A stretch of 62,137 nt of DNA from Clostridiales bacterium (GCA_015055865.1 SVHK01000004.1:1-62137), one strand, 5' to 3'. Counted from the stretch's first letter, positions 26,068 through 36,458 are shown. Program-made: numbers and translations. The notes: generated from the sequence alone by a model not told the origin.

Positions 26068-26137
26068 AAAACCGTATAAAATGACGGAAAGCGTCAAAAC
26101 GGGTTTTTGACGGTTTTTCAAGGAAAAGAGGTTGACA

Positions 26138-27532
26138 ATGGAAAGAATGCAACTTAAAGAACTTAACGGCAAATTTTCCGCGTTGGACGGGCAATCCGTA
26201 ACCGTCGCGGGCTGGGCGAGAACGATTCGCGATTCTAAGGCGTTCGGGTTTATCGAACTCAACGACGGGAGTTGTTTTAAAAATACGCAAATCGTTTTCG
26301 AAAGGGAAAATCTCGCGAATTACGACGAGATTGCGCGCGAAAACGTCGGTTGCGCTTTAATCGTTACGGGTAAGGTTATCGTGACCCCCGAAAACAAACA
26401 GCCCTACGAAATCAAGGCGGAGAAAATCGAAGTGGAAGGCAAATCTACGCCCGATTATCCTTTGCAAAAGAAACGCCATACCGTAGAATACTTACGCGAA
26501 ATCGCGTATTTGCGCCCCCGTACCAATTTGTTCGGCGCGGCGTTTAGAATTCGTAGCGAAGCGGCGTTTGCGATTCATAAATTTTTCAACGACAGGGGAT
26601 TCGTTTACGTACACACTCCCATCATTACGGGTAGCGACTGCGAAGGCGCGGGCGCGATGTTCCAAGTGACGACGCTCGATTTGGACGAAGTGGCTAAGGC
26701 GAAAGAAAAGGTCGATTATAAAAAGGACTTTTTCGGCAAGAAAGCGTCGTTGACCGTTTCGGGGCAGTTGAGCGCGGAAACGTTCGCGATGGCTTACGGC
26801 AACGTTTATACGTTCGGACCTACGTTTAGAGCGGAGCACTCCAATACCGCGCGCCACGCGGCGGAGTTTTGGATGATTGAGCCGGAAATGGCGTTCTGCG
26901 ATTTGGCAGGGGATATGGACGTCGCGGAAGGAATGGTTAAATATATCATCGACCACGTTATGGCGACTTGTCCCGACGAACTTGCGTTTTTAAACCAATT
27001 CGTCGATAAGGGCTTGATTGAAAGATTGAAGAACGTATCCGAAAACGCGTTCGTGCGTTTGAGCTACACCGAAGCGATTGAAATTTTGAAACAAAACGCG
27101 GATAAGTTCGACGATAAAAATATTTTCTGGGGCAAGGATTTACAAAGCGAGCACGAACGTTTCTTGACGGAAAGCGTGTATAAAAAACCCGTGTTCTTGA
27201 CTGATTATCCTAAGGAAATCAAAGCGTTCTATATGAAACAAAACGACGACGGTAAGACGGTTGCGGCGGCGGATTTGCTCGTGCCCGGCATCGGAGAACT
27301 CGTCGGCGGTTCGCAAAGAGAAGAGAATTTCGAAAAACTTGAAAACCGTATCAAGGAATTGGGTATGAACCCCGAAGACTATTCTTGGTATCTTGATTTG
27401 AGAAGATTCGGCGGTACGACGCATAGCGGTTTCGGGCTTGGTTTTGAACGTATGGTAATGTACTTGACGGGTATTTCTAATATCCGCGACGTAGTGCCTT
27501 ATCCCCGTACGTTCGGCGATATGAAATACTAA
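26138..27532 (+). CDS. asnS: Asparaginyl-tRNA synthetase
   Basis: AsnS charges tRNA-Asn. The 464-residue protein has an N-terminal OB-fold ([21 protein letters not shown]), then class II motifs: [21 protein letters not shown] for motif 2 region and [15 protein letters not shown] for motif 3. The pattern SNT-ARH-EFWM is typical of AsnRS and not AspRS. The ATG at 26138 has GAGG six bases before it; a TTG at 26132 is the alternative. It is followed 21 bases later by plsX. Confidence 0.95.
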   Translation: MERMQLKELNGKFSALDGQSVTVAGWARTIRDSKAFGFIELNDGSCFKNTQIVFERENLANYDEIARENVGCALIVTGKVIVTPENKQPYEIKAEKIEVEGKSTPDYPLQKKRHTVEYLREIAYLRPRTNLFGAAFRIRSEAAFAIHKFFNDRGFVYVHTPIITGSDCEGAGAMFQVTTLDLDEVAKAKEKVDYKKDFFGKKASLTVSGQLSAETFAMAYGNVYTFGPTFRAEHSNTARHAAEFWMIEPEMAFCDLAGDMDVAEGMVKYIIDHVMATCPDELAFLNQFVDKGLIERLKNVSENAFVRLSYTEAIEILKQNADKFDDKNIFWGKDLQSEHERFLTESVYKKPVFLTDYPKEIKAFYMKQNDDGKTVAAADLLVPGIGELVGGSQREENFEKLENRIKELGMNPEDYSWYLDLRRFGGTTHSGFGLGFERMVMYLTGISNIRDVVPYPRTFGDMKY

Positions 27533-27553
27533 CGATAAACGGAGAAGAAAACG

Positions 27554-28618
27554 ATGATTAGAATTGCTGTTGACGCGATGGGCGGAGATTTCGCTCCGTA
27601 CGAACAAGTTAAAGGCGCGGTGGACGCGCTCAATAACGATAAGGATTTGTATTTGCTTTTATGCGGTGACGAAACGCTCGTGAAAGCGGAGCTTGCGAAG
27701 TATCAATACGATGAAACTCGCTTGGAGCTCGTTCCTACGACGCAAATTATTACGATGGAAGAAGAGCCTGCTAAGGCGGTTAAGACGAAGAAGGATTCGT
27801 CTATCGTCGTTGCGTATAGACTTTTGAAAGAAGGCAAGGCGGACGGATTGGTATCGTCCGGTTCTACGGGCGCGGTATTGACGGCGGGCGTGCTTTCGCT
27901 TGGGCGAATTAAAGGGATTTCCCGTCCTGCGCTCTGTCCCGCTATCCCCAACGCAAGGGGCGGGATTACCTTGCTTTGCGATTGCGGAGCGAATTTGGAA
28001 TGTAAGCCCAATTATCTTCGCGACTTTGCGATTATGGCAACTGCATTCGCGCAAAGCGCGCACGGTATTAAAAACCCTAAGGTCGGGCTTTTGAACAACG
28101 GTACGGAAGACCACAAGGGTTTGCCTTTGCAACAGGAAACGAACGCGCTGTTAAAAGAAACGGTAGGCATCGACTATATCGGTAACATCGAAGGTAGAGA
28201 TATTATGTACGGGGACGCGGACGTAGTGGTTGCGGACGGGTTTACGGGGAATATCGCGATGAAATCGATTGAAGGTTGCGGTAAAACCGTTTCCGCGAAG
28301 ATGAAAGGCGCGTTCAAGAAAAATTGGTTTAGCAAACTCCGCGCGTTGCTCGTGATGGATATTATTAGCGGAATCAAAAAATCGCTCGACTACGAAAGAG
28401 TCGGTGGTGCGACTTTGCTGGGGCTTCCCAAAGCGGTCGTAAAAGGACACGGCAACTCTAAAGCGAACGGGTTTGCGGTTTGTATTAAACTCGTGGCGGA
28501 ATCCGTGCGCGGGGATATGGTCGGTAAAATTCAATCGATGCTTGAAAAAATCAAAGAGCAAGAACGTCTTGCTTTAGAATCGGCGACTTCGACCGTTTCG
28601 GACGGGGCGCAAGAATGA
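27554..28618 (+). CDS. plsX: Phosphate acyltransferase PlsX
   Basis: PlsX makes acyl-phosphate from acyl-ACP for phospholipid synthesis. The 354-residue protein starts IRIAVDAMGGDFAP and contains GLVSSGSTGAVL, LCDCGAN, LLNNGTEDHKG and DVVVADGFTGNIAMKS, all in family order. The C-terminus has about 20 extra residues over the usual 330. The stop overlaps the rnc start by four bases. The usual acpP gene between plsX and rnc is missing. Confidence 0.95.
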   Translation: MIRIAVDAMGGDFAPYEQVKGAVDALNNDKDLYLLLCGDETLVKAELAKYQYDETRLELVPTTQIITMEEEPAKAVKTKKDSSIVVAYRLLKEGKADGLVSSGSTGAVLTAGVLSLGRIKGISRPALCPAIPNARGGITLLCDCGANLECKPNYLRDFAIMATAFAQSAHGIKNPKVGLLNNGTEDHKGLPLQQETNALLKETVGIDYIGNIEGRDIMYGDADVVVADGFTGNIAMKSIEGCGKTVSAKMKGAFKKNWFSKLRALLVMDIISGIKKSLDYERVGGATLLGLPKAVVKGHGNSKANGFAVCIKLVAESVRGDMVGKIQSMLEKIKEQERLALESATSTVSDGAQE

Positions 28619-29256
28619 GTTTTCCCGTTTCGGAAATTGAAGAAAAATTAGGCTACGTTTTTAAAGATAAGGAACTTTTGAAACGGGCGTTCGTTCATTC
28701 GTCTTACGGTAGAGCGAAAAAAATCCCCGACAACGAAAGATTGGAGTACTTGGGCGACGCGGTATTGCAACTCGTCGTGACCGAGTGGCAATACCATCGT
28801 GACGGCGCGAACGAAGGGAGTATGACGAAATTCCGTCAAAAGCTCGTTTGTGAAGAAACTTTGCTTGCCGAAGTGGAAGAGTTGGGGCTTGAAAAATATT
28901 TGCTCTATACGGGGCGTCGTGGCGTAAACGTTGCGGAAAAAGCTTTTTCGAGCATCTTTGAAACGGTGGTTGCGGTCATTTATCTCGACGGCGGTTACGA
29001 GCCCGTAAAAGCGTTTATTTTGGAGCGTATGTCGGATAGGGACGATAAAAATTATAAGGGCGAGTTGCAAGAGTTTTTGCAAAAATGCGGAGAAGATTAT
29101 CCCGTTTACGAATTGGAAAAACAGGGCAAAGACAACGCACCGAGCTTTATCGCTAAAGTGAGCGCGCTTTCGAAGACGGCTATCGGCGAAGGAAAAAACA
29201 AAAAGACGGCGGAACAGCTTGCCGCAAAGAATTTATTGGAAAAATTGAAAAAATAA
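28615..29256 (+). CDS. rnc: Ribonuclease III
   Basis: RNase III cuts double-stranded RNA in rRNA processing. The signature NERLEYLGDAVLQLVV lies near residue 42, with the acidic metal ligands in EYLGDA and FETVVAVIYLDGG. A C-terminal double-stranded RNA-binding domain (about 143-211) ends in KKTAEQLAAKNLLEKL. The 213-residue length is slightly short but complete. ATGA overlap with plsX and 18 bases to smc show one operon. Confidence 0.95.
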   Translation: MSFPVSEIEEKLGYVFKDKELLKRAFVHSSYGRAKKIPDNERLEYLGDAVLQLVVTEWQYHRDGANEGSMTKFRQKLVCEETLLAEVEELGLEKYLLYTGRRGVNVAEKAFSSIFETVVAVIYLDGGYEPVKAFILERMSDRDDKNYKGELQEFLQKCGEDYPVYELEKQGKDNAPSFIAKVSALSKTAIGEGKNKKTAEQLAAKNLLEKLKK

Positions 29257-29274
29257 GTAAGGAAGGACACTACT

Positions 29275-32200
29275 TTGGATTTAAAAGAAATACATCTGAT
29301 AGGCTTTAAATCGTTCGCCGATAAAACGGTGATTCGGTTTGAAGAAGGGGTAACGTGTATCGTTGGTCCGAACGGGTGCGGAAAGAGTAACGTCGCGGAC
29401 GCGGTACGTTGGGTGCTCGGCGAACAATCGTCGAAGGCTTTGCGTGGCGGGAATATGCAAGACGTTATCTTCGGTGGTACGTTGGAAAGAAAACCGCATA
29501 GCTCGTGCGAAGTTACGCTCGTTTTCGATAACTCGAACCACATTTTCAATATCGATACGCCCGAAGTTTCGATGACCCGTAAAGTCAACCGTAACGGCGA
29601 TAGTAAGTATCTCGTTAACGGTCAACCCAGCCGTTTGAAAGATATGGTTGCGCTCTATCACGGTATCGGGCTCGGCAAAGAAGGGTATTCGATTATCGGG
29701 CAGGGTAAAGTCGAGCAAATTATGAACGCCAAGCCGGAAGATAGACGTTTAATCTTCGAAGAAGCGACGGGGCTTATGATTTATAAGAACCGCAAAAACG
29801 AAATCGAACGTAAAATCCGCGACTCGGAAGAAAATTTGTATATTTACCGTCAACGTATCGACGAAGCGGAACGCCGTTTAGGGCCGTTGTCCAAACAAGC
29901 GGAAGCCGCGCGCGAATTTAATAAATACAGCGAAGCGCTTAAAATCGACGAAGCGAATACCTACATATACCGTTACGAGAACGCCGAAGGGGAAAAGGAA
30001 AAATTTAAAAAGGATATTTTCGCCCTTTCCGAAAAGATTATTTCGCTCGGTTCGCAAATTGAAATTATCAACCGTCAAACGGAATCCAACCGTTTGAAAA
30101 TTTCGTCCGCAGACGCAAGATTGACCGAGTTGAACGACAAACGGGTAGAGCTTTCGGTTGGGAATGAGAGAAAGGACGGCGAATTTAAGCTTGCGACGGA
30201 GAAAATTTCCGTCTATAAATCGCAAATTTCGGCGGCAACGGAGTTTTTAGACGGCGGTAAGGTCAGAATTAACGAAATCGACGACGAGCTTGCGAAAATT
30301 GCGGAACAAGGTAAGACGAGCGCGAGTAGGTTGCTTTCGATTGAGAACGAAACGGAAACGTTGCGTTCGGCAATCTCTTTGCTTGATAACAGAATCGCTA
30401 TTTTTGAAAAGTTGTCCGAGGACAACCGTTTGAGCCAACTCTCGTCGGCGGAAAACTTGTCCGAGCTTAAAAAGAATTTAGGTACGCTCGCCGCGAGAAA
30501 AGAAGCGACGGCGGAGCGTATTAAAGAACTTGAAAAAGAAGTTGAAAAGACTCGTCAAAGAAAAGAGAGAATTTCGGACGAGTTGAACCAAGTCCGTAAA
30601 GATTTGAAGTTCTTAAGAGATTCCGTTTCGGACGGTATGCGCGAGTTTGAAGAAAAATCGGAAGAAATGCGGGATATGCAGCTCACGATTAACGATTTCA
30701 ATCAAAAACTTTTCGCGTCCAACGGTCAGCTTGCGTCTTTGCGCGAGAACTTGGAGATGTTCATCAGTTTGAAAAATCGTTTCGAAGGGTATCCCGAATC
30801 GGTTAGAAGATTGTTGCTCGTCGCTAAAACCAATCCCGAAATCAAACGCCGTATCCACGGCGTCGTTGCGGATATCATTACGACCGACCAAAAATACGAG
30901 CTCGCGATTGAAACGGCGCTCGGCGCGGCGACGCAAAATATCGTTACGCCTAACTCCGACGACGCGCAGTACTTGATTGAGTATTTAAAACACAACGGCG
31001 GTAGAGCGAGTTTCTTGCCCGTAAAATCGATGAGAGCTCGTCCCGATTCGCGTGAAATTCAACGCGCAACGGCGGAACGCGGTGCGTTTGGTACGGCGTT
31101 AGAGCTTGTAAATTTCGACGATTACTATTATAATATGGCGAGCTATTTGCTCGGCAACACGCTTATCTGCGATACGATTGCGAGCGCGAACGCTATTTCT
31201 AAAAAATACGGAAACGCGTTCAAAATCGTAACCATTGAAGGGGACGTCGTTGAAACGGGCGGTAGAATGACGGGTGGCGCGAGCCGTAGAAAGGATTCGT
31301 CCTTGCTTTCCAACGAAAGAAAGATTCAAGAATGTAAGGAAAAAATCGTCGCGCAAGAAAGATATATCGAAAAGATGAAGAAGGCGATTGCGGAAAGCGA
31401 AATGCTCCGCAAAGAAGCGGAAGAAGAAGTTGAAAGACTTCGTGACAAATACCAAAACGCGAACGCGGAAATTGCCGCGCTCGTACAACGCGAAAGTGCT
31501 TTGACCACGCAACTTAGCGAAGCGACGAGCGACGAAGAAGTATATCAAACGGCGTGCGCGGAATTTAAAGAAAAACTCAAAGCGTTGGAATTTGAAGAAG
31601 TCAATTCTTCGCAAAGCGAAGAAGCGCTCAACGCGATGCGTCTTTCCGCCGAAGCGGAAATCTCGTCGCAAAGAAGTCAATGCGACACCTTTAAAGAAGA
31701 ACGCGCCCAAAAGAGCAAAGTCTTGCGCGATTTGGAATTAGAAGAAGCGACGTTGCGTTCGTGGCTCAAAAAGGCGGAAGAAGACAAAGAACGTCTTACG
31801 CTTGAAAAGGAAGAACTCGTTAAGCGGTTGGTCGAAACGGAAACCGAGATGAACACCGCGAAAGAAGCGTTAGAGTATTTGGAAGCGGAAGCGGCTGAAA
31901 AGGAACTTACCGAAGAAGAAAAGGCGGCGGTTCAAGCCATCGTTGACGAGATTGCAAAAATCAACGAAGAAAAAGAACGTATCAACGAAACGCAACTTAA
32001 GCTTGACGCGGAGAAAGAAAGTTTGCAAGAAACGCATACTAAGAATACGGACAAGCGTTATAAGTGCGAAATGGAAATCGCGAAGATTGATACCAATTTG
32101 GAAAATATGCGACTTCGCATCGAAGAAGCGTACGGTATGGACTACGAAGGTTGCTTAGCGCTCCGCAAAGAGAACTTCGACGTAGCGCAAGCGGCGACGG

Positions 32201-32868
32201 ATATTATCGTTTTGAAAGGTAAGATTACCAAGCTCGGCGCAGTCAATCCGAACGCGGAAATCGAATACGAAGAAGAACGCGTGCATTACGACGAAATGGT
32301 TACGCAACGCGACGATTTGCAAAAGGCGATTGACGATTTGACGCTCGTTTTAAACGACGTGCGTGGTGAAATGCTCCGTATATTCAACGAAGGGTTTGCA
32401 GAAATCAACGAGAACTTCAAAGTTACGTTTAAAGAACTTTTCGGCGGTGGTAAAGCGGAATTACAATTAGAAGACGTAGAAGACGGCGACCCGTTGAACG
32501 CAGGCGTAGAAATCGTAGCTTGTCCGCCGGGCAAGAAACTCACCAAGATTTCCTTGCTTTCGGGCGGTGAAAGAGCGTTGACGGCGATTGCGATTTTGTT
32601 CGCGATTTTGAAAGCCCGTCCGATGCCGTTCTGTATTTTGGACGAAATCGAAGCGGCGCTCGACGACGCGAACGTGGACCGTTTTGCGTCCTATCTCAAG
32701 CGTTTTGCGAAAGAAACGCAATTCATCGTTATTACGCACAGAAAACCGACGATGAACCAAGCGGACACCTTGTTCGGCGTTACGATGCAAGAAAAAGGCG
32801 TTTCCAAAATCGTATCCGTCAAACTTTCGGAAGTTGAAACGAAATTGGGCGCAGGTACGGTTGAATAA
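29275..32868 (+). CDS. smc: Chromosome partition protein Smc
   Basis: Smc condenses and segregates the chromosome. At 1197 residues it has the N-terminal ATPase half with Walker A GPNGCGKSNVADAV near residue 32, two long coiled coils (about 170-500 and 670-1020), a hinge near 510-660 (GVVADIITTDQKYELAIETA), and the C-terminal half with LSGGERALTAIAI near 1097 and Walker B CILDEIEAALDD. The start is TTG with GGAAGGA seven bases upstream. ftsY follows, as in many Firmicutes. Confidence 0.96.
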   Translation: MDLKEIHLIGFKSFADKTVIRFEEGVTCIVGPNGCGKSNVADAVRWVLGEQSSKALRGGNMQDVIFGGTLERKPHSSCEVTLVFDNSNHIFNIDTPEVSMTRKVNRNGDSKYLVNGQPSRLKDMVALYHGIGLGKEGYSIIGQGKVEQIMNAKPEDRRLIFEEATGLMIYKNRKNEIERKIRDSEENLYIYRQRIDEAERRLGPLSKQAEAAREFNKYSEALKIDEANTYIYRYENAEGEKEKFKKDIFALSEKIISLGSQIEIINRQTESNRLKISSADARLTELNDKRVELSVGNERKDGEFKLATEKISVYKSQISAATEFLDGGKVRINEIDDELAKIAEQGKTSASRLLSIENETETLRSAISLLDNRIAIFEKLSEDNRLSQLSSAENLSELKKNLGTLAARKEATAERIKELEKEVEKTRQRKERISDELNQVRKDLKFLRDSVSDGMREFEEKSEEMRDMQLTINDFNQKLFASNGQLASLRENLEMFISLKNRFEGYPESVRRLLLVAKTNPEIKRRIHGVVADIITTDQKYELAIETALGAATQNIVTPNSDDAQYLIEYLKHNGGRASFLPVKSMRARPDSREIQRATAERGAFGTALELVNFDDYYYNMASYLLGNTLICDTIASANAISKKYGNAFKIVTIEGDVVETGGRMTGGASRRKDSSLLSNERKIQECKEKIVAQERYIEKMKKAIAESEMLRKEAEEEVERLRDKYQNANAEIAALVQRESALTTQLSEATSDEEVYQTACAEFKEKLKALEFEEVNSSQSEEALNAMRLSAEAEISSQRSQCDTFKEERAQKSKVLRDLELEEATLRSWLKKAEEDKERLTLEKEELVKRLVETETEMNTAKEALEYLEAEAAEKELTEEEKAAVQAIVDEIAKINEEKERINETQLKLDAEKESLQETHTKNTDKRYKCEMEIAKIDTNLENMRLRIEEAYGMDYEGCLALRKENFDVAQAATDIIVLKGKITKLGAVNPNAEIEYEEERVHYDEMVTQRDDLQKAIDDLTLVLNDVRGEMLRIFNEGFAEINENFKVTFKELFGGGKAELQLEDVEDGDPLNAGVEIVACPPGKKLTKISLLSGGERALTAIAILFAILKARPMPFCILDEIEAALDDANVDRFASYLKRFAKETQFIVITHRKPTMNQADTLFGVTMQEKGVSKIVSVKLSEVETKLGAGTVE

Positions 32869-32887
32869 TCGTTATAAAAGATAAGTT

Positions 32888-32913
32888 ACGCGGTTTCGTT
32901 GGTGAAACCGCGT
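32888..32913 (+). other. Stem-loop between smc and ftsY
   Basis: ACGCGGTTTC and GAAACCGCGT form a perfect 10-base-pair stem with a six-base loop. No T tract follows, so it is more likely an RNA processing or stability element than a terminator. Confidence 0.65.
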
Positions 32914-32949
32914 AGCGTTACTAATACAATAAGGTTAGGTAAAAAAGTT

Positions 32950-33846
32950 ATGGGTATTTTCGGTAAACTTTTTGGTTCGCTTAAAAAAACCAAAGAGAAT
33001 TTTTCGAGCAAACTCCGTATGCTCTTTTCAAAGAATAAGCTCGGCGACGAATTTTATGAAGAATTAGAAGAATTATTAATCTCTTCGGACGTTTCCGTTA
33101 CGACGGCGGAAGAAGTGGTGGAGAGAGTAAAAGAGCAGGCGATTGACGAGAGATTAAAAGACGAAGAATACGTAACGGAGCTACTTCGTGGCGTTTTAAC
33201 GGAGATTTTGGAAGAAGCGGAAGTGGAAGACCCTGCGTATCCTTGCGTGATTATGCTCGTAGGGGTCAACGGCGTTGGTAAGACGACGACGGTAGGCAAG
33301 CTTGCGCATTATTTTTTACAACAAGGCAAAACGGTAACGGTGGCGGCTGCGGATACTTTCCGCGCGGCGGCAAGCGAGCAGTTGAGCGTGTGGGCGGATA
33401 GAGCGAAAGTCAGAATCGTCAAACACGAAGAAGGGAGCGACCCGTCGGCGGTCGTGTACGACGCGGTGTCTAGCGCGAAAGCGAAAAAGACGGACGTGTT
33501 GATTATCGATACCGCGGGTAGATTGCACGTTAAGGACAATTTGATGAACGAACTTAAGAAGATGGACAGAGTCGTTACGCGCGAATACCCCGAAGCGGAT
33601 TTCTTGAAATTGCTCGTCTTAGACGCAACGACGGGGCAAAACGCCGTCAACCAAGCGCGCGTATTCGACGAAGCGGTGGAATTGGACGGTATCGTTTTAA
33701 CCAAACTTGACGGAACGGCGAAAGGCGGTTTTATCTTCTCGCTCTCGCAAGAACTTTCCCTGCCCGTTATTTTTGCCGGCGTAGGCGAAAAAATGGACGA
33801 TTTGGAAAAGTTCGATTCCAAGACGTTCGTGGAAGCGATTTTATAA
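32950..33846 (+). CDS. ftsY: Signal recognition particle receptor FtsY
   Basis: FtsY is the SRP receptor GTPase that brings ribosomes to the membrane. The 298-residue protein has a short basic N-terminus, the NG domain with G1 GVNGVGKTTTVGKL near residue 105, ADTFRAAASEQL, DTAGRLH and TKLDGTAKGG. I chose the ATG at 32950 (MGIFGKLFGSLKK) because it fits the family start and follows AAGGTTAGG; an upstream TTG at 32899 lies in the stem-loop. Confidence 0.94.
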   Translation: MGIFGKLFGSLKKTKENFSSKLRMLFSKNKLGDEFYEELEELLISSDVSVTTAEEVVERVKEQAIDERLKDEEYVTELLRGVLTEILEEAEVEDPAYPCVIMLVGVNGVGKTTTVGKLAHYFLQQGKTVTVAAADTFRAAASEQLSVWADRAKVRIVKHEEGSDPSAVVYDAVSSAKAKKTDVLIIDTAGRLHVKDNLMNELKKMDRVVTREYPEADFLKLLVLDATTGQNAVNQARVFDEAVELDGIVLTKLDGTAKGGFIFSLSQELSLPVIFAGVGEKMDDLEKFDSKTFVEAIL

Positions 33847-33853
33847 AAAGAAC

Positions 33854-33875
33854 GGGGCAGGTACGAAGTGAAAGA
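33854..33875 (+). repeat. Orphan copy of the GGGGYAGGTACGAG start-site motif
   Basis: GGGGCAGGTACGAAGTGAAA is almost identical to the binding-site/start region of the SDR gene (15337) and rnhB (35507). Here it would open a frame of only three codons, so it starts no gene. See also 38806-38826. Confidence 0.6.
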
Positions 33876-33928
33876 TTAAATAAATCTTCGTCTTTATCGT
33901 TTTTTTGGTTGCATAATAGGTATAACTT

Positions 33929-34597
33929 ATGAGAATTGATATATTAACGCTCTTTCCCGAAATGTTTTCCGCGTTGCAAGGAAGTATTTTGGGTCGTGCG
34001 CAAAAACAGGGTAAAATCGAAATCAATATCGTCAATATTCGCGACTATACTTTGGATAAGCATTTAAAATGCGACGACTATCCGTTCGGCGGTGGAGCAG
34101 GTATGGTAATGATGCCCCAACCGATTGGGAGCGCGATTGAGAGCATTGACCCCAACCACGACGCGTGGCGGATTTATATGTCGCCCAAGGGCGGAGTATT
34201 AAAACAACAAAAGGTATTCGAGCTGATTGAACGGGAGTGGTTAATCCTGCTTTGTGGTCATTACGAAGGGGTGGACCAACGGGTAATCGATTTGTTTATC
34301 GATGAAGAAGTGTCGATTGGCGATTACGTTTTGACGGGCGGAGAATTGCCCGCGATGGTTTTAACCGATTGCGTATCTCGGTACGTGGACGGGGTAATTA
34401 GCACTGGTTCGCTCGTGGACGAGAGTTTTTCGGATAATCTTTTGGAATATCCGCAATATACCCGACCGCAGGAATATAAGGGGCTTTGCGTACCGGAAGT
34501 GTTGCGTAGCGGTGACCACGCTAAAGTGGACGCTTGGCGCAGAGAACGGGCGTTGGAGATTACGAAAAAGTGCCGTCCTGATTTATTAAATAAATAG
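33929..34597 (+). CDS. trmD: tRNA (guanine-37-N1)-methyltransferase
   Basis: TrmD methylates G37 of tRNAs with G36 using S-adenosylmethionine. The 222-residue SPOUT protein begins MRIDILTLFPEMF and has GGGAGMVMMPQPI, LLCGHYEGVDQRV, and the knot motif IGDYVLTGGELPAM. No clear ribosome binding site precedes the ATG. The usual partners rpsP and rimM are absent; ftsY lies upstream and rbgA downstream. Confidence 0.95.
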   Translation: MRIDILTLFPEMFSALQGSILGRAQKQGKIEINIVNIRDYTLDKHLKCDDYPFGGGAGMVMMPQPIGSAIESIDPNHDAWRIYMSPKGGVLKQQKVFELIEREWLILLCGHYEGVDQRVIDLFIDEEVSIGDYVLTGGELPAMVLTDCVSRYVDGVISTGSLVDESFSDNLLEYPQYTRPQEYKGLCVPEVLRSGDHAKVDAWRRERALEITKKCRPDLLNK

Positions 34598-34629
34598 GGC
34601 AAGGTTGCGTTGAACGATAGGAGTAAACG

Positions 34630-35490
34630 ATGAAGAATATACAATGGTTTCCGGGGCATATGACTCGCGCGATGCGGGATATGGAAGAAAAGAAAGCGCT
34701 TTGCGACGGGGTAATTTGCGTTCTCGACGCGCGCGCGCCTGCGGCGACTTTGAATAAGAATTTAAAAAAGATTTTCGGATCAAAACCTATTTGCTATCTT
34801 TTAAATAAAGTGGACCTTGCCGATACCGCGAAAGTGGACGGATTCGTCAAACTTATCGAAAGCAAAGGGCATTATTGTGCGAAATGCGATTCGACGAACG
34901 TTTCGGCGCGTCGGATTATTTTACAAAAAATGAGCCAAATGACGGAAGAAAAACGCGCTCGCGCGGAAGCTAAAGGGTTGAACCGTACTTTTCGGTTTAT
35001 GGTCGCAGGGATTCCGAATACGGGCAAAAGCACCATCGTCAATCTTTTAAGCGGTCAAAAACGCGCGAAAACGGGGGATAAGGCAGGCGTTACGCGCGAC
35101 GTTAGATGGCTTAGATGCGGAAACTTCGATTTGCTTGACACGCCGGGGACGATGCCTCCGTCTTTCGATAATCAGTACCACGCTCGGCATTTGGCGTATA
35201 TCGGGAGTATCAACGACGATATTTTGGATATGGACGATATAGCGTTGGAGCTTTTGGGTGAACTTGCTTTAACGTATCCGCAATATTTAACCGAACGTTA
35301 CGGGATTACCGATTTTAGCGAAAAGCTCGGTATGTACGAAGCGCTTTGCAAGCGCAGGGGATTTATTTTGCGTGGTGGTGAGTTTGATTACGAGCGTGGC
35401 GCGAAAGCCTTAATGGACGATTTCAGAAAGGGCAGAGTGGGTAAGGTTTGTTTGGAAAATCCTGCCGACTACACGGATTTAGAGTTTTGA
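34630..35490 (+). CDS. rbgA: Ribosome biogenesis GTPase RbgA (YlqF)
   Basis: RbgA is a circularly permuted GTPase for late 50S assembly. It begins NIQWFPGHMTRAMRDM, a family hallmark. The GTPase motifs appear in permuted order: G4 LNKVD near residue 57, G1 AGIPNTGKSTIVN near 123, then G3 DTPGT near 175. The C-terminal RNA-binding domain is complete at 286 residues. The DTPGTMPPSF sequence departs slightly from the usual DTPGILWPKF. rnhB follows, as is common. Confidence 0.93.
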   Translation: MKNIQWFPGHMTRAMRDMEEKKALCDGVICVLDARAPAATLNKNLKKIFGSKPICYLLNKVDLADTAKVDGFVKLIESKGHYCAKCDSTNVSARRIILQKMSQMTEEKRARAEAKGLNRTFRFMVAGIPNTGKSTIVNLLSGQKRAKTGDKAGVTRDVRWLRCGNFDLLDTPGTMPPSFDNQYHARHLAYIGSINDDILDMDDIALELLGELALTYPQYLTERYGITDFSEKLGMYEALCKRRGFILRGGEFDYERGAKALMDDFRKGRVGKVCLENPADYTDLEF

Positions 35491-35520
35491 TTTTAACCAA
35501 ACGGTAGGGGTAGGTACGAG

Positions 35521-36138
35521 ATGAAAGAGAAAATTCAAATAGATAAACTTCAATACGAAAGAGCACTTTTAGAAAAAGGATATAAGTACGTTGCCGGCGT
35601 GGACGAAGTAGGGCGCGGGCCTTTGGCGGGGCCCGTCGTTTGCGCGGCGGTTATTATGCCCCTTGGCGACGGCGAAATAATCGACGGCGTGGACGATAGC
35701 AAGAAACTTTCCGAAAAGAAACGGGTAAAGCTTTCAGCCGAGATAAAGGAACGGGCGATTTGTTATTCCATTTTCGAAGTGAGCGAAAAAGAGATTGACG
35801 AAATTAATATTTTGCAAGCCACGAGAAAGGGAATGAAAGAAGCGTTGTTAAAGCTTGAGATTGCGCCGGACGTGGTATTGACGGACGGGAATATGACGTT
35901 GGATATTGATTTTCCGCAAAAAAGCATCGTGCACGGCGACGCGCTTTCTTATTCGATAGGCGCGGCAAGTATTATCGCGAAAGTTTATCGAGATAATTTG
36001 ATGGACGAGTACGCGAAAATTTATCCCGAATACGCGTTTGATAAAAACAAAGGTTACGGTACGGCGGTACATGTTAACGCGATTAAGGAGAAAGGATTAT
36101 GTCCCATTCACCGCAAGACGTTCACAAAAAAGTTTTAG
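35521..36138 (+). CDS. rnhB: Ribonuclease HII
   Basis: RNase HII removes ribonucleotides from DNA. The 205-residue protein has the catalytic acidic residues in VAGVDEVGRGPLAGPVV near residue 27, GVDDSKKLSEKKR, a DGN stretch near 119, and GAASIIAKVYRD near 149. The start carries the recurring motif GGGGTAGGTACGAG directly before ATG. Its last 40 bases overlap yraN. Confidence 0.95.
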   Translation: MKEKIQIDKLQYERALLEKGYKYVAGVDEVGRGPLAGPVVCAAVIMPLGDGEIIDGVDDSKKLSEKKRVKLSAEIKERAICYSIFEVSEKEIDEINILQATRKGMKEALLKLEIAPDVVLTDGNMTLDIDFPQKSIVHGDALSYSIGAASIIAKVYRDNLMDEYAKIYPEYAFDKNKGYGTAVHVNAIKEKGLCPIHRKTFTKKF

Positions 36139-36458
36139 GTAAAAAGGGCGAAAAGCTGGTAGCGGAGTATCTAAAAAAGCAAGGCTACAAAATTTTAGAA
36201 ACTAACTACCGCACTCCGTTCGGTGAAGCGGATATTATCGTTTTGGATAAGGACGAAATCGTGTTCGTCGAAGTGAAAACCCGTTCTTCCGACAAGTTTG
36301 GCGTGCCGAAGGAATCGGTAACGAAAAAGAAACGGGAAACTTATCGCAAAATCGCGCAATTTTATTGGCTTAGAACGGGGGAAGAACCCAATGCAAGGTT
36401 TGACGTCGCGCAAGTTTTTGACGACGGCAGTATCGACTATTTAAAAAATGCGTTTTAA
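36099..36458 (+). CDS. YraN/UPF0102 family endonuclease-like protein
   Basis: The 119-residue protein has the UPF0102 pattern GKKGEKLVAEYLKKQGYKIL, NYRTPFGEADIIV and FVEVKTRSS, which contains the acidic and Lys residues of a restriction-endonuclease-like core (E, D, EVK). The cellular role is not established. It usually follows rnhB, as here. An AAGGAGAAAGG stretch within rnhB precedes the ATG, so it is translated from inside that gene. Confidence 0.9.
   Translation: MSHSPQDVHKKVLGKKGEKLVAEYLKKQGYKILETNYRTPFGEADIIVLDKDEIVFVEVKTRSSDKFGVPKESVTKKKRETYRKIAQFYWLRTGEEPNARFDVAQVFDDGSIDYLKNAF

Noticed and set aside
26132-26137. TTG start for asnS
   Set aside because: The ATG at 26138 has better spacing to GAGG and gives the usual N-terminus.
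32899-32949. Longer ftsY from TTG at 32899
   Set aside because: The extra residues lie in a stem-loop and do not resemble the FtsY N-terminus; MGIFGKLF at 32950 does.
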